From: Marinovum sp034669705
Lineage (GTDB): Bacteria > Pseudomonadota > Alphaproteobacteria > Rhodobacterales > Rhodobacteraceae
Assembly (NCBI RefSeq): GCF_034669705.1
Contig: NZ_JAXMOR010000003.1
Coordinates: forward strand, 62,001-126,000
Length of the DNA: 64,000 bases
Direction: 5' to 3'
In this document: positions 34,605 to 43,280 of the stretch, in pieces
How the letters are laid out: the number at the start of each line of letters is the position of its first letter
Position numbering within the stretch: position 1 is the stretch's first letter
Position numbers and translations under genes: made by a program
Notes under the pieces: model-generated
What the model saw: the letters and a program-made list of their open reading frames with translations, nothing else
The model's database searches: none
What the model was told of the DNA's origin: nothing

Positions 34605-35216
34605 ATGGCAAAAGCAATGACGTCACAAAATCGCGTGCAGCCTTCGGCCGAGGGCATCGCCGCCTCGGCCAAGGCGGCGTCGAAAGGCGCCAAGGGCAAG
34701 GGTCTGCCGCCGGTGCACCTGTGGAATCCGCCGGACTGCGGCGATCTCGACATGCGGATCGCGCGGGACGGGACGTGGTACTACCTCGGCACGCCGATCG
34801 GGCGAAGGGAGCTGGTGCGGCTGTTCTCGACCATCCTGCGCAAGGACGGCGAGCGCTACGTGCTGGTGACCCCGGTCGAGAAGGTGGGGATCGTGGTCGA
34901 TGATGCGCCCTTCGTGGCGGTGGATTTCGAGGTCTCCGGCGAAGGGGCCGACCAGGTGCTGACCTTCGAGACCAACGTCGGCGATGTCACGGTGGCGGGC
35001 CCCGAGGCGCCGATCCGGGTGGCGCGCGATGCCGAGACCGGCGAGCCGTCGCCGTATGTGCTGGTGCGGGCGGAGCTCGACGCGTTGATCGATCGCAAGA
35101 GTTTCTACCGGCTGGTGGAGATCGGAGTGCATCACGAGGTGGAGGGCGAGCGTTGGTTCGGGCTGTGGTCTTCAGGGACGTTCTTTCCGGTGATTCCCTC
35201 GGCGGAATTGCCGTGA
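34605..35216 (+). CDS. DUF1285 domain protein
   Basis: About 203 residues with the DUF1285 opening PPVHLWNPPDCGDLDMRIA and WYYLGTPIGRRELVRLFST, ending in GERWFGLWSSGTFFPVI. Cytoplasmic, no signal or helix; function unknown. Start uncertain between ATG 34605 and ATG 34617 because no strong ribosome-binding site is present. Divergent from moxR, a frequent neighbour. Confidence 0.82.
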   Translation: MAKAMTSQNRVQPSAEGIAASAKAASKGAKGKGLPPVHLWNPPDCGDLDMRIARDGTWYYLGTPIGRRELVRLFSTILRKDGERYVLVTPVEKVGIVVDDAPFVAVDFEVSGEGADQVLTFETNVGDVTVAGPEAPIRVARDAETGEPSPYVLVRAELDALIDRKSFYRLVEIGVHHEVEGERWFGLWSSGTFFPVIPSAELP

Positions 35217-35541
35217 CCGCGTCCCGGCGTGATCCGGAACCTCTTCGTATCGAACGGGAGGCCCCGGATCAGGTCCGGGGCGGGGTTGGCTAATTCGGAA
35301 CTGAGCCGGGCCGGCGGCTGCCCGCGGGGTGCCGCTGCTCCGGTGCGATGAGCCACTTTAACCCGGCAAAGCCCGCAGAACCTCTGACCGATGCGCTTGT
35401 CGCAACCAAAGCGGCAGCCCGTCACGCCAAAGTCGTGCCACTTTCATCGGCGCACCTTTGGTGCAGCCGCTGGCCCGGCGGGCTGCGACCTTGTCCCGGG
35501 TCAGAGTTGACGCAAGGCAGCCGGGCCGGATCACCAAGCCC
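35217..35541. other. 325-base intergenic region with one hairpin, no gene seen
   Basis: No supported ORF or RNA gene. A CCCCGGA / TCCGGGG hairpin (35262-35268, 35274-35280) with a TCAGG loop is present, of a kind often repeated in alphaproteobacterial genomes. The remainder is GC-rich and shows no T-tract terminator for either convergent gene end. Confidence 0.5.
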
Positions 35542-38343
35542 TCAGTGCGCCTCCGCCCAGTTCGCCCCTTGCCCGGCGTCCGCCACCAGCGGCACGTCGA
35601 GCTTCACCACCGGGTCCGCCGCGCCTTCCATCACCGCGCGCGCCCGGGCGATCAGCTCCTCGGCCGCCGACGCCTCCACTTCGAACAGCAGTTCATCGTG
35701 CACCTGCAACAACATCCGCGCCGGCAGCCCGGCGATCGCGTCGGGCATCCGGATCATCGCCCGGCGGATGATATCAGCTGCCGTCCCCTGGATCGGCGCG
35801 TTGATCGCCGCGCGCTTGGCAAAACCGGCATGCGGCCCCTTGGCGCCGATCTCCGGCGTGTGGATCTGCCGACCGAACAGCGTTTCGACGCGCTTGTGTT
35901 CCTTGGCGAAGGCCACGGTCTGGTCCATGTACTCCTTGATCCCCGGAAAGCGCTCGAAGTAGCGGTCGATGAAGCCCTGCGCATCGGCCCGCGGAATCCG
36001 CAGGTTGCGCGCCAGACCGAAGCCGGAAATGCCGTAGATCACCCCGAAGTTGATCGCCTTGGCCTGACGCCGCACCTCCGGTGTCATTTCGTCCAGCGGA
36101 ACACCGAACATCTCCGAGGCGGTGGCGGCGTGAATGTCCTGGCCCTCTCGGAACGCCTGCTTCAGCGCTTCGATGTCCGCGATATGCGCCAGAATGCGCA
36201 GCTCGATCTGCGAATAGTCGAGCGAGACCAAAACGTTGCCCGGCTCCGCCACAAAGGCCTCGCGGATGCGCCGGCCTTCCTCGGTGCGGATCGGGATGTT
36301 CTGCAGGTTCGGATCGGTCGAGGCGAGGCGGCCGGTGTTGGCCCCGGCGATCGAGTAGCAGGTGTGCACCCGGAGGGTCTCGGGGTGGATATGCTCCTGC
36401 AGCGCGTCGGTATAGGTCGATTTCAGCTTGCTGAGCTGCCGCCAGTCGAGCACCCGCGCCGGCAGGTCGTGCACCGTGGCCAGATCCTCGAGGATATCGG
36501 CGCCGGTGGCATAGGCGCCGGTCTTGCCCTTCTTGCCGCCTTCGATGCCCATCTCGTCGAACAGGATCTCGCCCAGCTGCTTGGGGCTCCCGACGTTGAA
36601 CTTGCGCCCCGCCAATTGGTGGATCTCATCCTCCAGCGCCGCCATCTTTTGCGAAAACGCGTTCGACATGCGCGAGAGCGTGTCGCGGTCGACCTTGATG
36701 CCGTGCATTTCCATCTCGGCCAGCACCGGCACCAACGGCCGTTCCATCCGCTCGTACACCCGAGTCACGCCCTTGCGGTGCAGCTGCGGCTTGAACGCCT
36801 GCCAGAGCCGCAGGGTGATATCGGCATCCTCGGCGGCATAGCGCGTCGCCTTGTCGATCTCGACCTTGTCGAAGGTGATCTGGCTCTTGCCGCTGCCCAG
36901 AAGCTCCTTGATCGGGATCGGCGCATGCGACAGGTAGCGTTCCGAGAGTGCGTCCATGCCGTGATTGTGCAGCCCGGCGTTCATCGCGTAGGACATCAGC
37001 ATGGTGTCATCGATCGGTGCGACGGCGATGCCATTGCGGGCAAAGATCTTGGCGTCATACTTCATGTTCTGGCCGATCTTGAGCACCGCCGGGTCCTCGA
37101 GCAGCGGTTTCAGCAGGGCGAGGCACGCGTCAAAGCCCATCTGTCCCTCGGCCAGATCGTCGGAGCCGAAGAGATCGTCGGTCGACGACGCCCGGTGCAT
37201 CAGAGGGATGTAGCAGGCCTGCCCGGGCGCGACGCAAAGCGAGATGCCCACCAGCTCGGCGCGCATGTCGTTGAGGCTGGTGGTCTCGGTGTCCACCGCC
37301 ACGTAGCCGCGGTCGTTGATCCGGTCGATCCAGGGCTGCAGCGCGGCGGCATCGCGGATGCATTCATAGGTGTCCGCGTCGAACGGCGCCTGCTCGGCCG
37401 GGCTGTCCTCGGCATCGCCCGGCACCGGCTCGGGCACCGCCGGCGCCGCGACACCCAGCTTGTCGGAGATCCGTTTGGTCAGGGTGCGGAATTCCATCTC
37501 GGCGAGAAACGCCAGCAGCGGCTCGGCCTGCGGTTCGCGCACCTCGAGATCATCCAGCGTGAAGGGCAGCACCATGTCGCAATCAAGCTGCACCAGCTTC
37601 TTGGAAATCTCGATCTGTTCGCGCTTCTCGATCAGGGTCTGGCGGCGTTTCGGTTGCTTAATCTCCTCGGCGCGGTCCAAAAGCTCTTCGAGCGTCCCGA
37701 ATTCGTTGATCAGCAGTGCCGCGGTCTTGATGCCGATGCCGGGCGCGCCGGGCACGTTGTCGACAGAGTCGCCGGCCAGCGCCTGCACGTCGACCACCCG
37801 CTCGGGGCCGACGCCGAACTTTTCGATCACGCCCTCGCGGTCGATGCGTTTGTTCTTCATCGGGTCAAGCATGTCGACACCGTCGCCCACCAGCTGCATC
37901 AGGTCTTTGTCAGAGGACAATATTGTCACCCGCCCGCCGGCCTCGCGCGCCTGACAGGCCAGCGTGGCGATGATGTCGTCGGCCTCGAAGCCTTCGATCT
38001 CCTTGCAGGCGATGTTGAACGCCTCGGTGGCGCGCCGGGTCAGCGGGATCTGCGGCCGCAGGTCTTCGGGCATCGCCTCGCGGTTGGCCTTGTAGAGATC
38101 ATAGAGATCGTTGCGGAAGGTATGGCTGCCCTTGTCGAAGATCACCGCCACATGGGTCGGCGCGTCGGGCCCGGCGTTGTCCTCGACGAACTTCTGCAGC
38201 ATGTTGCAGAAGCCAGAGACCGCGCCGATCGGCAGCCCGTCGGACTTGCGCACCAGCGGCGGCAGCGCGTGATAGGCGCGAAAGATATAGGCCGATCCGT
38301 CGATCAGATGCAGGTGGCATCCCTTGCCGAATTGTTGCGTCAT
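35542..38343 (-). CDS. polA: DNA polymerase I
   Basis: 933 residues with three domains. A 5'-3' exonuclease (about 1-290; LIDGSAYIFRAYHALPP, DDIIATLA), a 3'-5' exonuclease (about 345-540; VDTETTSLNDMRAELVG) and the polymerase (C-terminal 400; motif A LVSLDYSQIELRILAH, motif C LLQVHDELLFEV). The proofreading residues in VDTETTSL are kept. Start at ATG 38343 follows GGAGGG; an upstream in-frame GTG contains that site. Confidence 0.97.
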   Translation of the reverse strand: MTQQFGKGCHLHLIDGSAYIFRAYHALPPLVRKSDGLPIGAVSGFCNMLQKFVEDNAGPDAPTHVAVIFDKGSHTFRNDLYDLYKANREAMPEDLRPQIPLTRRATEAFNIACKEIEGFEADDIIATLACQAREAGGRVTILSSDKDLMQLVGDGVDMLDPMKNKRIDREGVIEKFGVGPERVVDVQALAGDSVDNVPGAPGIGIKTAALLINEFGTLEELLDRAEEIKQPKRRQTLIEKREQIEISKKLVQLDCDMVLPFTLDDLEVREPQAEPLLAFLAEMEFRTLTKRISDKLGVAAPAVPEPVPGDAEDSPAEQAPFDADTYECIRDAAALQPWIDRINDRGYVAVDTETTSLNDMRAELVGISLCVAPGQACYIPLMHRASSTDDLFGSDDLAEGQMGFDACLALLKPLLEDPAVLKIGQNMKYDAKIFARNGIAVAPIDDTMLMSYAMNAGLHNHGMDALSERYLSHAPIPIKELLGSGKSQITFDKVEIDKATRYAAEDADITLRLWQAFKPQLHRKGVTRVYERMERPLVPVLAEMEMHGIKVDRDTLSRMSNAFSQKMAALEDEIHQLAGRKFNVGSPKQLGEILFDEMGIEGGKKGKTGAYATGADILEDLATVHDLPARVLDWRQLSKLKSTYTDALQEHIHPETLRVHTCYSIAGANTGRLASTDPNLQNIPIRTEEGRRIREAFVAEPGNVLVSLDYSQIELRILAHIADIEALKQAFREGQDIHAATASEMFGVPLDEMTPEVRRQAKAINFGVIYGISGFGLARNLRIPRADAQGFIDRYFERFPGIKEYMDQTVAFAKEHKRVETLFGRQIHTPEIGAKGPHAGFAKRAAINAPIQGTAADIIRRAMIRMPDAIAGLPARMLLQVHDELLFEVEASAAEELIARARAVMEGAADPVVKLDVPLVADAGQGANWAEAH

Positions 38344-38443
38344 CGCGCATCCCTCCACTGGCGTCGGCCCGTTTCATGCCACGCCGCGCCGGGCAAGGCC
38401 AGCCGCCGGCGCCGTCTGCGTGCCGATTACGCGAGGTCCGGTT

Positions 38444-39061
38444 TCAACCCTGGTGCGCCAGCTGCCGGCCCGAGAGGAGCCGCGCCAGCAGCACGATGGC
38501 CGCGCCCAGCACCGCAAAGCCGGCGATCAGCCCCGCGATATTGAGCCCGACCTGCGCCAGCCCGTGCTTTGCGATGTCGAGGAAGAAATAGGGATAGCGG
38601 CCGTCGACCTGCGCCCGGATCAGCGCATAGAGGCAATAGACCGCCGGAAATCCCAGCCAGCCGGGCAGGGCGGCAAAGCCCACGCGCTCTTTTGGCTCGA
38701 AGGCCAGCCAATGCAGCACGAACCACATCGGCACGACCGTGTGCAGCATCACGTCGATCACCTGATCAAGCCCGGTGTAGGCGTTCAGATGCGCCAAGAG
38801 CGCGTGATAGACGAGGCCCACGGCGACGATCGCCAACACCAGGCCGCCGCTGATCCGCCCATCGAGCCGGCCGCGTCCGGCGATCAGACCGGCGGCCAGG
38901 GCGATCGCGGTATTGGTCCAGATGGTGAAATAGCGAAACAGCCGCCACAGCGCCTCGGTCAGACCAAGGCCATGGGTCTCCATGTTGAGCGCGATGCGGG
39001 TGGTGAGCGTCGCCAAAACAGCCAGCGCCAGAAGCCCGGCGGAGACCCGGCGCAGGGTCAC
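38444..39061 (-). CDS. Pr6Pr-like membrane protein
   Basis: About 205 residues with six predicted transmembrane helices (starting SAGLLALAVLATL; later YFTIWTNTAIALAAGL and VDVMLHTVVPMWFVLHWL). The FRYFTIWTN and HTVVP signatures fit the Pr6Pr (FAR-17a-like) membrane family of unknown function. The likely start is GTG 39061, overlapping the stop of the zinc-finger gene. It ends 100 bases before the polA start and is probably expressed with the zinc-finger gene. Confidence 0.78.
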   Translation of the reverse strand: MTLRRVSAGLLALAVLATLTTRIALNMETHGLGLTEALWRLFRYFTIWTNTAIALAAGLIAGRGRLDGRISGGLVLAIVAVGLVYHALLAHLNAYTGLDQVIDVMLHTVVPMWFVLHWLAFEPKERVGFAALPGWLGFPAVYCLYALIRAQVDGRYPYFFLDIAKHGLAQVGLNIAGLIAGFAVLGAAIVLLARLLSGRQLAHQG

Positions 39062-39243
39062 TTTTCCGCCGCCTCGGCGAAGTCGCGGTGCACGTATTTG
39101 GCGTCGCAATAGGGGCATTCGACCCAGCCGGTCGCGAGCGGGATCATCAGCCAGACGCGGGGGTGGCCCAGGGCGATCTCGCCGCCATCGCAGGCGATCC
39201 GGTTGCTGGTCACGATCTTGGTTTCGGGCGGGGCGATTGTCAT
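39058..39243 (-). CDS. zf-CHCC zinc-finger domain protein
   Basis: 61 residues. The pattern CDGG, then GHPRVWL and ECPYCDAKY with His before and two Cys after fits the zf-CHCC family, whose eukaryotic member is the complex I subunit NDUFS6. In alphaproteobacteria these small proteins are thought to be linked to respiratory complex I, which I cannot test here. It overlaps the membrane protein gene that follows by four bases. Confidence 0.85.
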   Translation of the reverse strand: MTIAPPETKIVTSNRIACDGGEIALGHPRVWLMIPLATGWVECPYCDAKYVHRDFAEAAEK

Positions 39244-39399
39244 GGCGGTCTCGCTGTGTTCGGGCCGGCGCGGCGGGCGCGCATTCGCGCTGCATGATAG
39301 CGATCCGGGCGGTCTGGGCAAGGGCCGCAGGCGGGCGTGCTTGACCTCGCCGGCCGGCGGGCCATTTCCTAATCCTGACGCAGCAGGGGGACGGGCGCG

Positions 39400-40431
39400 A
39401 TGGAGCAGGACGAGACGGGGGTCGAGCAGATCGACGCCGATGTCGGCAATATCTTCGAAAAGATCGACGCCTGGCTCGACGGGTTCCTGCGGCTCTTGCC
39501 GAATATCGCGGTCGGGATCGTGGTGCTGCTGCTGTTCTGGTTCGCCGCCGGCTGGATCGGCCGTATTCTGGCGCGTCAGGGGCACAAGCACGACCGGCCG
39601 AGCCTTGGCGATGTTGGCGGCGCGCTGGTGCGCTGGGCAATCATCATCATTGGCGTCATGCTGGCGATCACCATCATCGCGCCGTCGATCTCGCCGGGCG
39701 ATCTGTTTGCGGGCCTCGGCATTTCCTCGGTGGCGATCGGCTTTGCCTTCAAGGACATCCTGCAGAACATGCTGGCCGGTATCCTGATCCTGCTGCGCCA
39801 GCCGTTCCAGGTCGGTGACCAGATCGTTTCCGGCGGGTTCGAGGGCACGGTCGAGCGGATCGAGACCCGCGCCACGCTGATCAAGACCTATGACGGTCGC
39901 CGCGTGGTGATCCCCAATGCCGACATCTACACCGATGCGGTGACGGTCAACACCGCCTATGATACCCGCCGTTCGCAATATGACATCCAGATCGGCTGTT
40001 CCGACGATTTCGACAATGCCTGCCAGATCATGAAAGAGACCTGTGCCGGGGTCGAGGGTGTGCTCTCCGATCCGGCGCCGGAGGCGCTGCCGTGGTCGAT
40101 GGATGCCGATGGCAACACCGTGCGGCTGCGCTGGTGGACGAAATCCGGGCGCGCCGACGTGGTGCATGTCTATGCCCGCGTCATCAAGGAGGTCTACAAC
40201 GCGCTTGATTCCAAGGGCGTCGACATGCCCTATCCGACGCGGATGGTGCTGTTTCACGACCAGACCGAGGCGACCGATGGCGACCGCATGGCCCAGCGCG
40301 AAGGCTGGCCAGCCGATGCCGGCGGCGACAATCCCGCGCCGGCCAGGATCGAATCCGCGCTCAAGCGTCGCGGCGGTGATCGGGACGGCGACAGCGGCGG
40401 TGACAGCGACAAAGCCGACAGCCCAGCCTGA
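39400..40431 (+). CDS. small-conductance mechanosensitive channel (MscS family)
   Basis: 343 residues. Three transmembrane segments (about 32-52, 75-97 and the pore helix around 105-125), with the pore/gate stretch GISSVAIGFAFKDILQNMLAGI and the beta domain FQVGDQIVSGGFEGTVE. The C-terminus is a hydrophilic Asp/Gly/Ser tail rich in short acidic repeats. It protects against osmotic down-shock. ATG 39400 gives the acidic N-terminus; the gene stands alone. Confidence 0.92.
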   Translation: MEQDETGVEQIDADVGNIFEKIDAWLDGFLRLLPNIAVGIVVLLLFWFAAGWIGRILARQGHKHDRPSLGDVGGALVRWAIIIIGVMLAITIIAPSISPGDLFAGLGISSVAIGFAFKDILQNMLAGILILLRQPFQVGDQIVSGGFEGTVERIETRATLIKTYDGRRVVIPNADIYTDAVTVNTAYDTRRSQYDIQIGCSDDFDNACQIMKETCAGVEGVLSDPAPEALPWSMDADGNTVRLRWWTKSGRADVVHVYARVIKEVYNALDSKGVDMPYPTRMVLFHDQTEATDGDRMAQREGWPADAGGDNPAPARIESALKRRGGDRDGDSGGDSDKADSPA

Positions 40432-40496
40432 TTGCCGGTTTCCGCCGCGGGCCAGTCGCGGTATTCCCGGCCTGTCACGATCAAACGGAAGTTCCC

Positions 40497-41435
40497 ATGA
40501 CCCAGTCAGCCATCGAGATTCGCGGGTTGAAAAAGACCTATGCCGCGCAAAAGAACGCTCCGCCGAAAGAGGCGCTGAAGGGGATCGATCTGGACATTCC
40601 CGAGGGCTCGGTGTTTGGCCTGCTCGGCCCCAATGGTGCCGGCAAGTCGACGCTGATCAACATCCTCGCCGGGCTGGTGATCAAGACCGCGGGCGCGGTG
40701 AAAATCTGGGGCTTTGACCAGGATGTGAACCCGCGCCAGTCGCGCGCCGCCATCGGCGTGATGCCGCAGGAGCTGAACCTCGATCCGTTCTTCGCCCCGC
40801 GCGCCGCACTCGAGGTGCAGGCCGGGCTGTACGGCGTGCCGAAATCAGAGCGCCGCAGCGACGAGATCCTCGCCATGGTCGGCCTCGAGGACAAGGCCAA
40901 CGCCTATGCCCGCACGCTCTCTGGCGGGATGCGGCGGCGGCTTCTGTTGGGCAAGGCGCTGGTGCATCACCCGCGTATCCTGGTGCTCGATGAGCCGACG
41001 GCCGGGGTCGACATCGAACTGCGCCAGATGCTCTGGACCAACGTCCGCAAGCTCAACCGCGAGCGCGGCATGACGATCATCCTGACCACCCATTACCTCG
41101 AAGAGGCCGAGGAGATGTGCGACGAGATCGCCATCATCAACCACGGCGAGGTGGCGGCGCGCGACAGCACCGCCAACCTGCTCGGCCGGCTCGATGCCAA
41201 GTCGATGGTGATCCATCCCGAGGGTGCGGTCGAGACCCTGCCAGAGGCGCCGGGCCTCGATGTCAGCCGCGAGGGCGAGGCGATCGTAGTGCAATATCGC
41301 AGCCACGAGACCAGCGCAGAGGATGTGCTGGGGGCGGTGCGCGCGGCGGGCATCCGCATTCGCGACGTCAAGACCCAGGAGGCCGATCTCGAGGACGTCT
41401 TCCTGTCGCTGACGCGCTCGCGGACGCCGGCCTGA
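40497..41435 (+). CDS. ABC transporter ATP-binding protein without adjacent permease
   Basis: 312 residues. Walker A GPNGAGKST, signature LSGGMRRRL, Walker B ILVLDEPTAGVD, followed by a C-terminal accessory domain, as in YadG/ABC-2 type exporter ATPases. No permease gene flanks it, which is unusual since YadH-type permeases normally follow. The partner may lie elsewhere. ATG follows GGAAGTTCCC. Confidence 0.88.
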   Translation: MTQSAIEIRGLKKTYAAQKNAPPKEALKGIDLDIPEGSVFGLLGPNGAGKSTLINILAGLVIKTAGAVKIWGFDQDVNPRQSRAAIGVMPQELNLDPFFAPRAALEVQAGLYGVPKSERRSDEILAMVGLEDKANAYARTLSGGMRRRLLLGKALVHHPRILVLDEPTAGVDIELRQMLWTNVRKLNRERGMTIILTTHYLEEAEEMCDEIAIINHGEVAARDSTANLLGRLDAKSMVIHPEGAVETLPEAPGLDVSREGEAIVVQYRSHETSAEDVLGAVRAAGIRIRDVKTQEADLEDVFLSLTRSRTPA

Positions 41436-41456
41436 CGGCCGGAGCGATCCGGGCGG

Positions 41457-42086
41457 TCAGCTGTCGTCTTCGGACAGGTTGATCGCCGCCGCCGCGATGT
41501 CCTCGATCGGCTGCAGCCCGCCGGGCGCGGTGGCGATGCTGGTGCTGGGCAGGTAGCCCGGCGCGCCGGGGGCGCCAAGGACCAGGGTCCACCAGATCTT
41601 GCCGTTGCTCTCCTGGTAGTAGTTGAACCCAAGATCGCGCGCCTCAGGTGACATGATGACGTCGCGGGTGCCCGGCTCTTCCATCCAGGCCGCGAGGGTT
41701 TCAAGTTCGGTCTCGTAGGTTTCCGAGATCGCCTCGCCCAGCATCCGGCCCTGATAGCCGACACGCGCCACCCGGTCGATCGGCGATGAGCCGTCGGAGC
41801 CGAAGTGCCACGGCCGGTTCTGCACCGACATGTCGCGCGCATGGGTGGCGGCGGCGGCGTTGAGCTGGGCGTTGAGCTGCACCGCCGGCAGGCTGCGGGC
41901 CTGGCGCAGCGCATTGACCGCGTCGAGCATGCGGAACTGCACCCGGCCCTCGTCGCCAGAACCGAGACGATAGACCTTGGGCAGCGGCTTGCCGTCGGCG
42001 GCCAGCTGCGGCGGGCTGTAGTTGGACGTGGTGCAGGCCGCAAGCAGAAGGACCAGGGGCAGGAGCAGGGCTGCGATACGTGTCAT
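41457..42086 (-). CDS. CAP/SCP-domain lipoprotein
   Basis: 209 residues. Signal peptide with lipobox LLAAC (lipidation expected at Cys near residue 18), followed by a CAP/SCP domain: VNALRQARSLPAVQLNAQL, ATHARDMS, NRPWHFG and LGEAISETY match the family. CAP proteins are secreted and of varied or unknown activity. Start 42086 is preferred for a short n-region; GTG 42113 is in frame but lacks a ribosome-binding site. Divergent from the Tat-type L,D-transpeptidase. Confidence 0.83.
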   Translation of the reverse strand: MTRIAALLLPLVLLLAACTTSNYSPPQLAADGKPLPKVYRLGSGDEGRVQFRMLDAVNALRQARSLPAVQLNAQLNAAAATHARDMSVQNRPWHFGSDGSSPIDRVARVGYQGRMLGEAISETYETELETLAAWMEEPGTRDVIMSPEARDLGFNYYQESNGKIWWTLVLGAPGAPGYLPSTSIATAPGGLQPIEDIAAAAINLSEDDS

Positions 42087-42251
42087 GACTGGAATACCCG
42101 AAATTCGTTTCACCTGCCTTAGCCGGAAAGAAGTGGCCTTTCAAACCCACCTCGGCGGCGATCCGCGCGCTGACGGTGGTTTGATTTGCGACTGAGGCTT
42201 TCGCGCACTAAAAATGCCGTGATCAAGACAGCGTACCCAAGGAGTGGGATT

Positions 42252-42845
42252 ATGACCAAGACTTCAACGTTCCAGTTGAATCGCCGGGCCTTTCTGGCGG
42301 GGTCCGCGGCGCTTGTCGGCGCCCCCGCCCTGGCCCAGACCGCCGGCACCACCGAACTCGAAGGGGATATCTCCTCGGCCGTGCGGCGCAATATTTCGAG
42401 TTTCCGCGCGCTGGACTGGCGACCGTACTTCAGCTCGCTTTCCAATGGCGCGATCCTCGTCGACATCACCAGCCGGGCGCTGCACTATTGGGGCGAGGAC
42501 GGCCAGAGCTACAAGCTCTACCCCACATCCGTGCCACTGACCGAAGACCTGACCAAGCGGGGCCGCACCTCCGTGGTGCGCAAGGTCGAAGGGCCGGAGT
42601 GGCGCCCGACACCGTCGATGAAAAAGCGCAACCCGGAGTGGCCGGACTACGTCGGGCCGGGGCCTGACAATCCGTTGGGAACCCATGCGCTCTATCTGAG
42701 TTGGACCTACTACCGTATCCACGGTACGCATGACACGCGCAAGATCGGCCGTCGCTCGTCGAACGGCTGCATTGGCCTGTATAATCAACACATTGCGGAA
42801 CTTTTTGCGCGCGCCAAAGTGGGCACGCAAGTGTTGCTAATTTGA
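42252..42845 (+). CDS. L,D-transpeptidase with Tat-type signal
   Basis: 197 residues. N-terminal NRRAFLAG followed by a hydrophobic segment and APALAQ cleavage site suggests twin-arginine export. The YkuD domain ends with IHGTHDTRKIGRRSSNGCIGL, containing catalytic His and Cys, an ErfK-type sequence. It crosslinks or remodels peptidoglycan in the periplasm. ATG 42252 has AAGGAG eight bases upstream; the frame is open further 5' without a site. Confidence 0.9.
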   Translation: MTKTSTFQLNRRAFLAGSAALVGAPALAQTAGTTELEGDISSAVRRNISSFRALDWRPYFSSLSNGAILVDITSRALHYWGEDGQSYKLYPTSVPLTEDLTKRGRTSVVRKVEGPEWRPTPSMKKRNPEWPDYVGPGPDNPLGTHALYLSWTYYRIHGTHDTRKIGRRSSNGCIGLYNQHIAELFARAKVGTQVLLI

Positions 42846-42941
42846 CGACAAAACGGCGCTCTGCGCGGCCGATTGCCAAAGTTGAGTTTGCAATCCCCCT
42901 GATAAGCTGCTTAGAAAAAACCACGAGGTAAGTCTTGGGTG

Positions 42942-42975
42942 CTTGCCGCAACCAGTATGGTTGATGAGCGGCAAG
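42942..42975 (+). promoter_or_regulatory. 5' leader hairpin of the 64-residue exported protein
   Basis: CTTGCCGC (42942-42949) pairs with GCGGCAAG (42968-42975) and, inside it, AACCA (42950-42954) with TGGTT (42958-42962), leaving a 5-base bulge GATGA on one side. This 13-pair stem ends ten bases before GGAGG of the next gene. It is typical of RNA-stabilising leaders or a regulator site. Confidence 0.6.
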
Positions 42976-42997
42976 TGATATATCTGGAGGATATGAT

Positions 42998-43192
42998 ATG
43001 AAGAAACTCGCACTCGCAGCGGCACTGTCCGCAGCAGCTTCGACCGCATTCGCCGGTTCGTACGCAAAAGACGACGTCATCATCGAAGCACCGGTGATCG
43101 TTGAAGAAACCGCACAAGCATCGTCCTCGGCCGGTATCCTGGTTCCGCTGATCCTGCTTGCTCTGGTTGTTGCAGTCGCTTCGGCTGACTAA
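42998..43192 (+). CDS. 64-residue exported membrane protein of unknown function
   Basis: Signal peptide MKKLALAAALSAAASTAFA, then an acidic stretch (DDVIIEAPVIVEETAQ) and one hydrophobic helix (GILVPLILLALVVAVASAD) at the C-terminus. No known domain; small Roseobacter-type proteins of this kind are often mislabelled ferrochelatase, but there is no similarity to the real enzyme encoded next door. GGAGG before the ATG is strong, the leader carries a large hairpin and the gene ends in a strong terminator, together suggesting high expression as a single gene. Confidence 0.8.
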   Translation: MKKLALAAALSAAASTAFAGSYAKDDVIIEAPVIVEETAQASSSAGILVPLILLALVVAVASAD

Positions 43193-43218
43193 GCGCAATC
43201 TGATTGCTGTAAGACAAG

Positions 43219-43243
43219 GCGGCGCCCTCGGGCGCCGCTTTTT
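43219..43243 (+). terminator. intrinsic terminator of the 64-residue protein gene
   Basis: GCGGCGCCC (43219-43227) and GGGCGCCGC (43230-43238) are exact complements, followed by TTTTT (43239-43243). Confidence 0.9.
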
Positions 43244-43280
43244 CCTTTCAGGGCCCCCGTTACGGCCGGGGCCGGCAAGT

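Noticed and set aside
35217..35541. Possible gene fragments between DUF1285 and polA (short frames ending in PDLIRG-like strings)
   Set aside because: The strings come from translation of a common CCGGATCAGGTCCGG palindrome; no frame has a start, ribosome-binding site or recognisable domain.
42998..43192. Naming the 64-residue gene ferrochelatase
   Set aside because: It is far too short, has a signal peptide and no catalytic motif; the true ferrochelatase is the 355-residue gene at 43281-44348.
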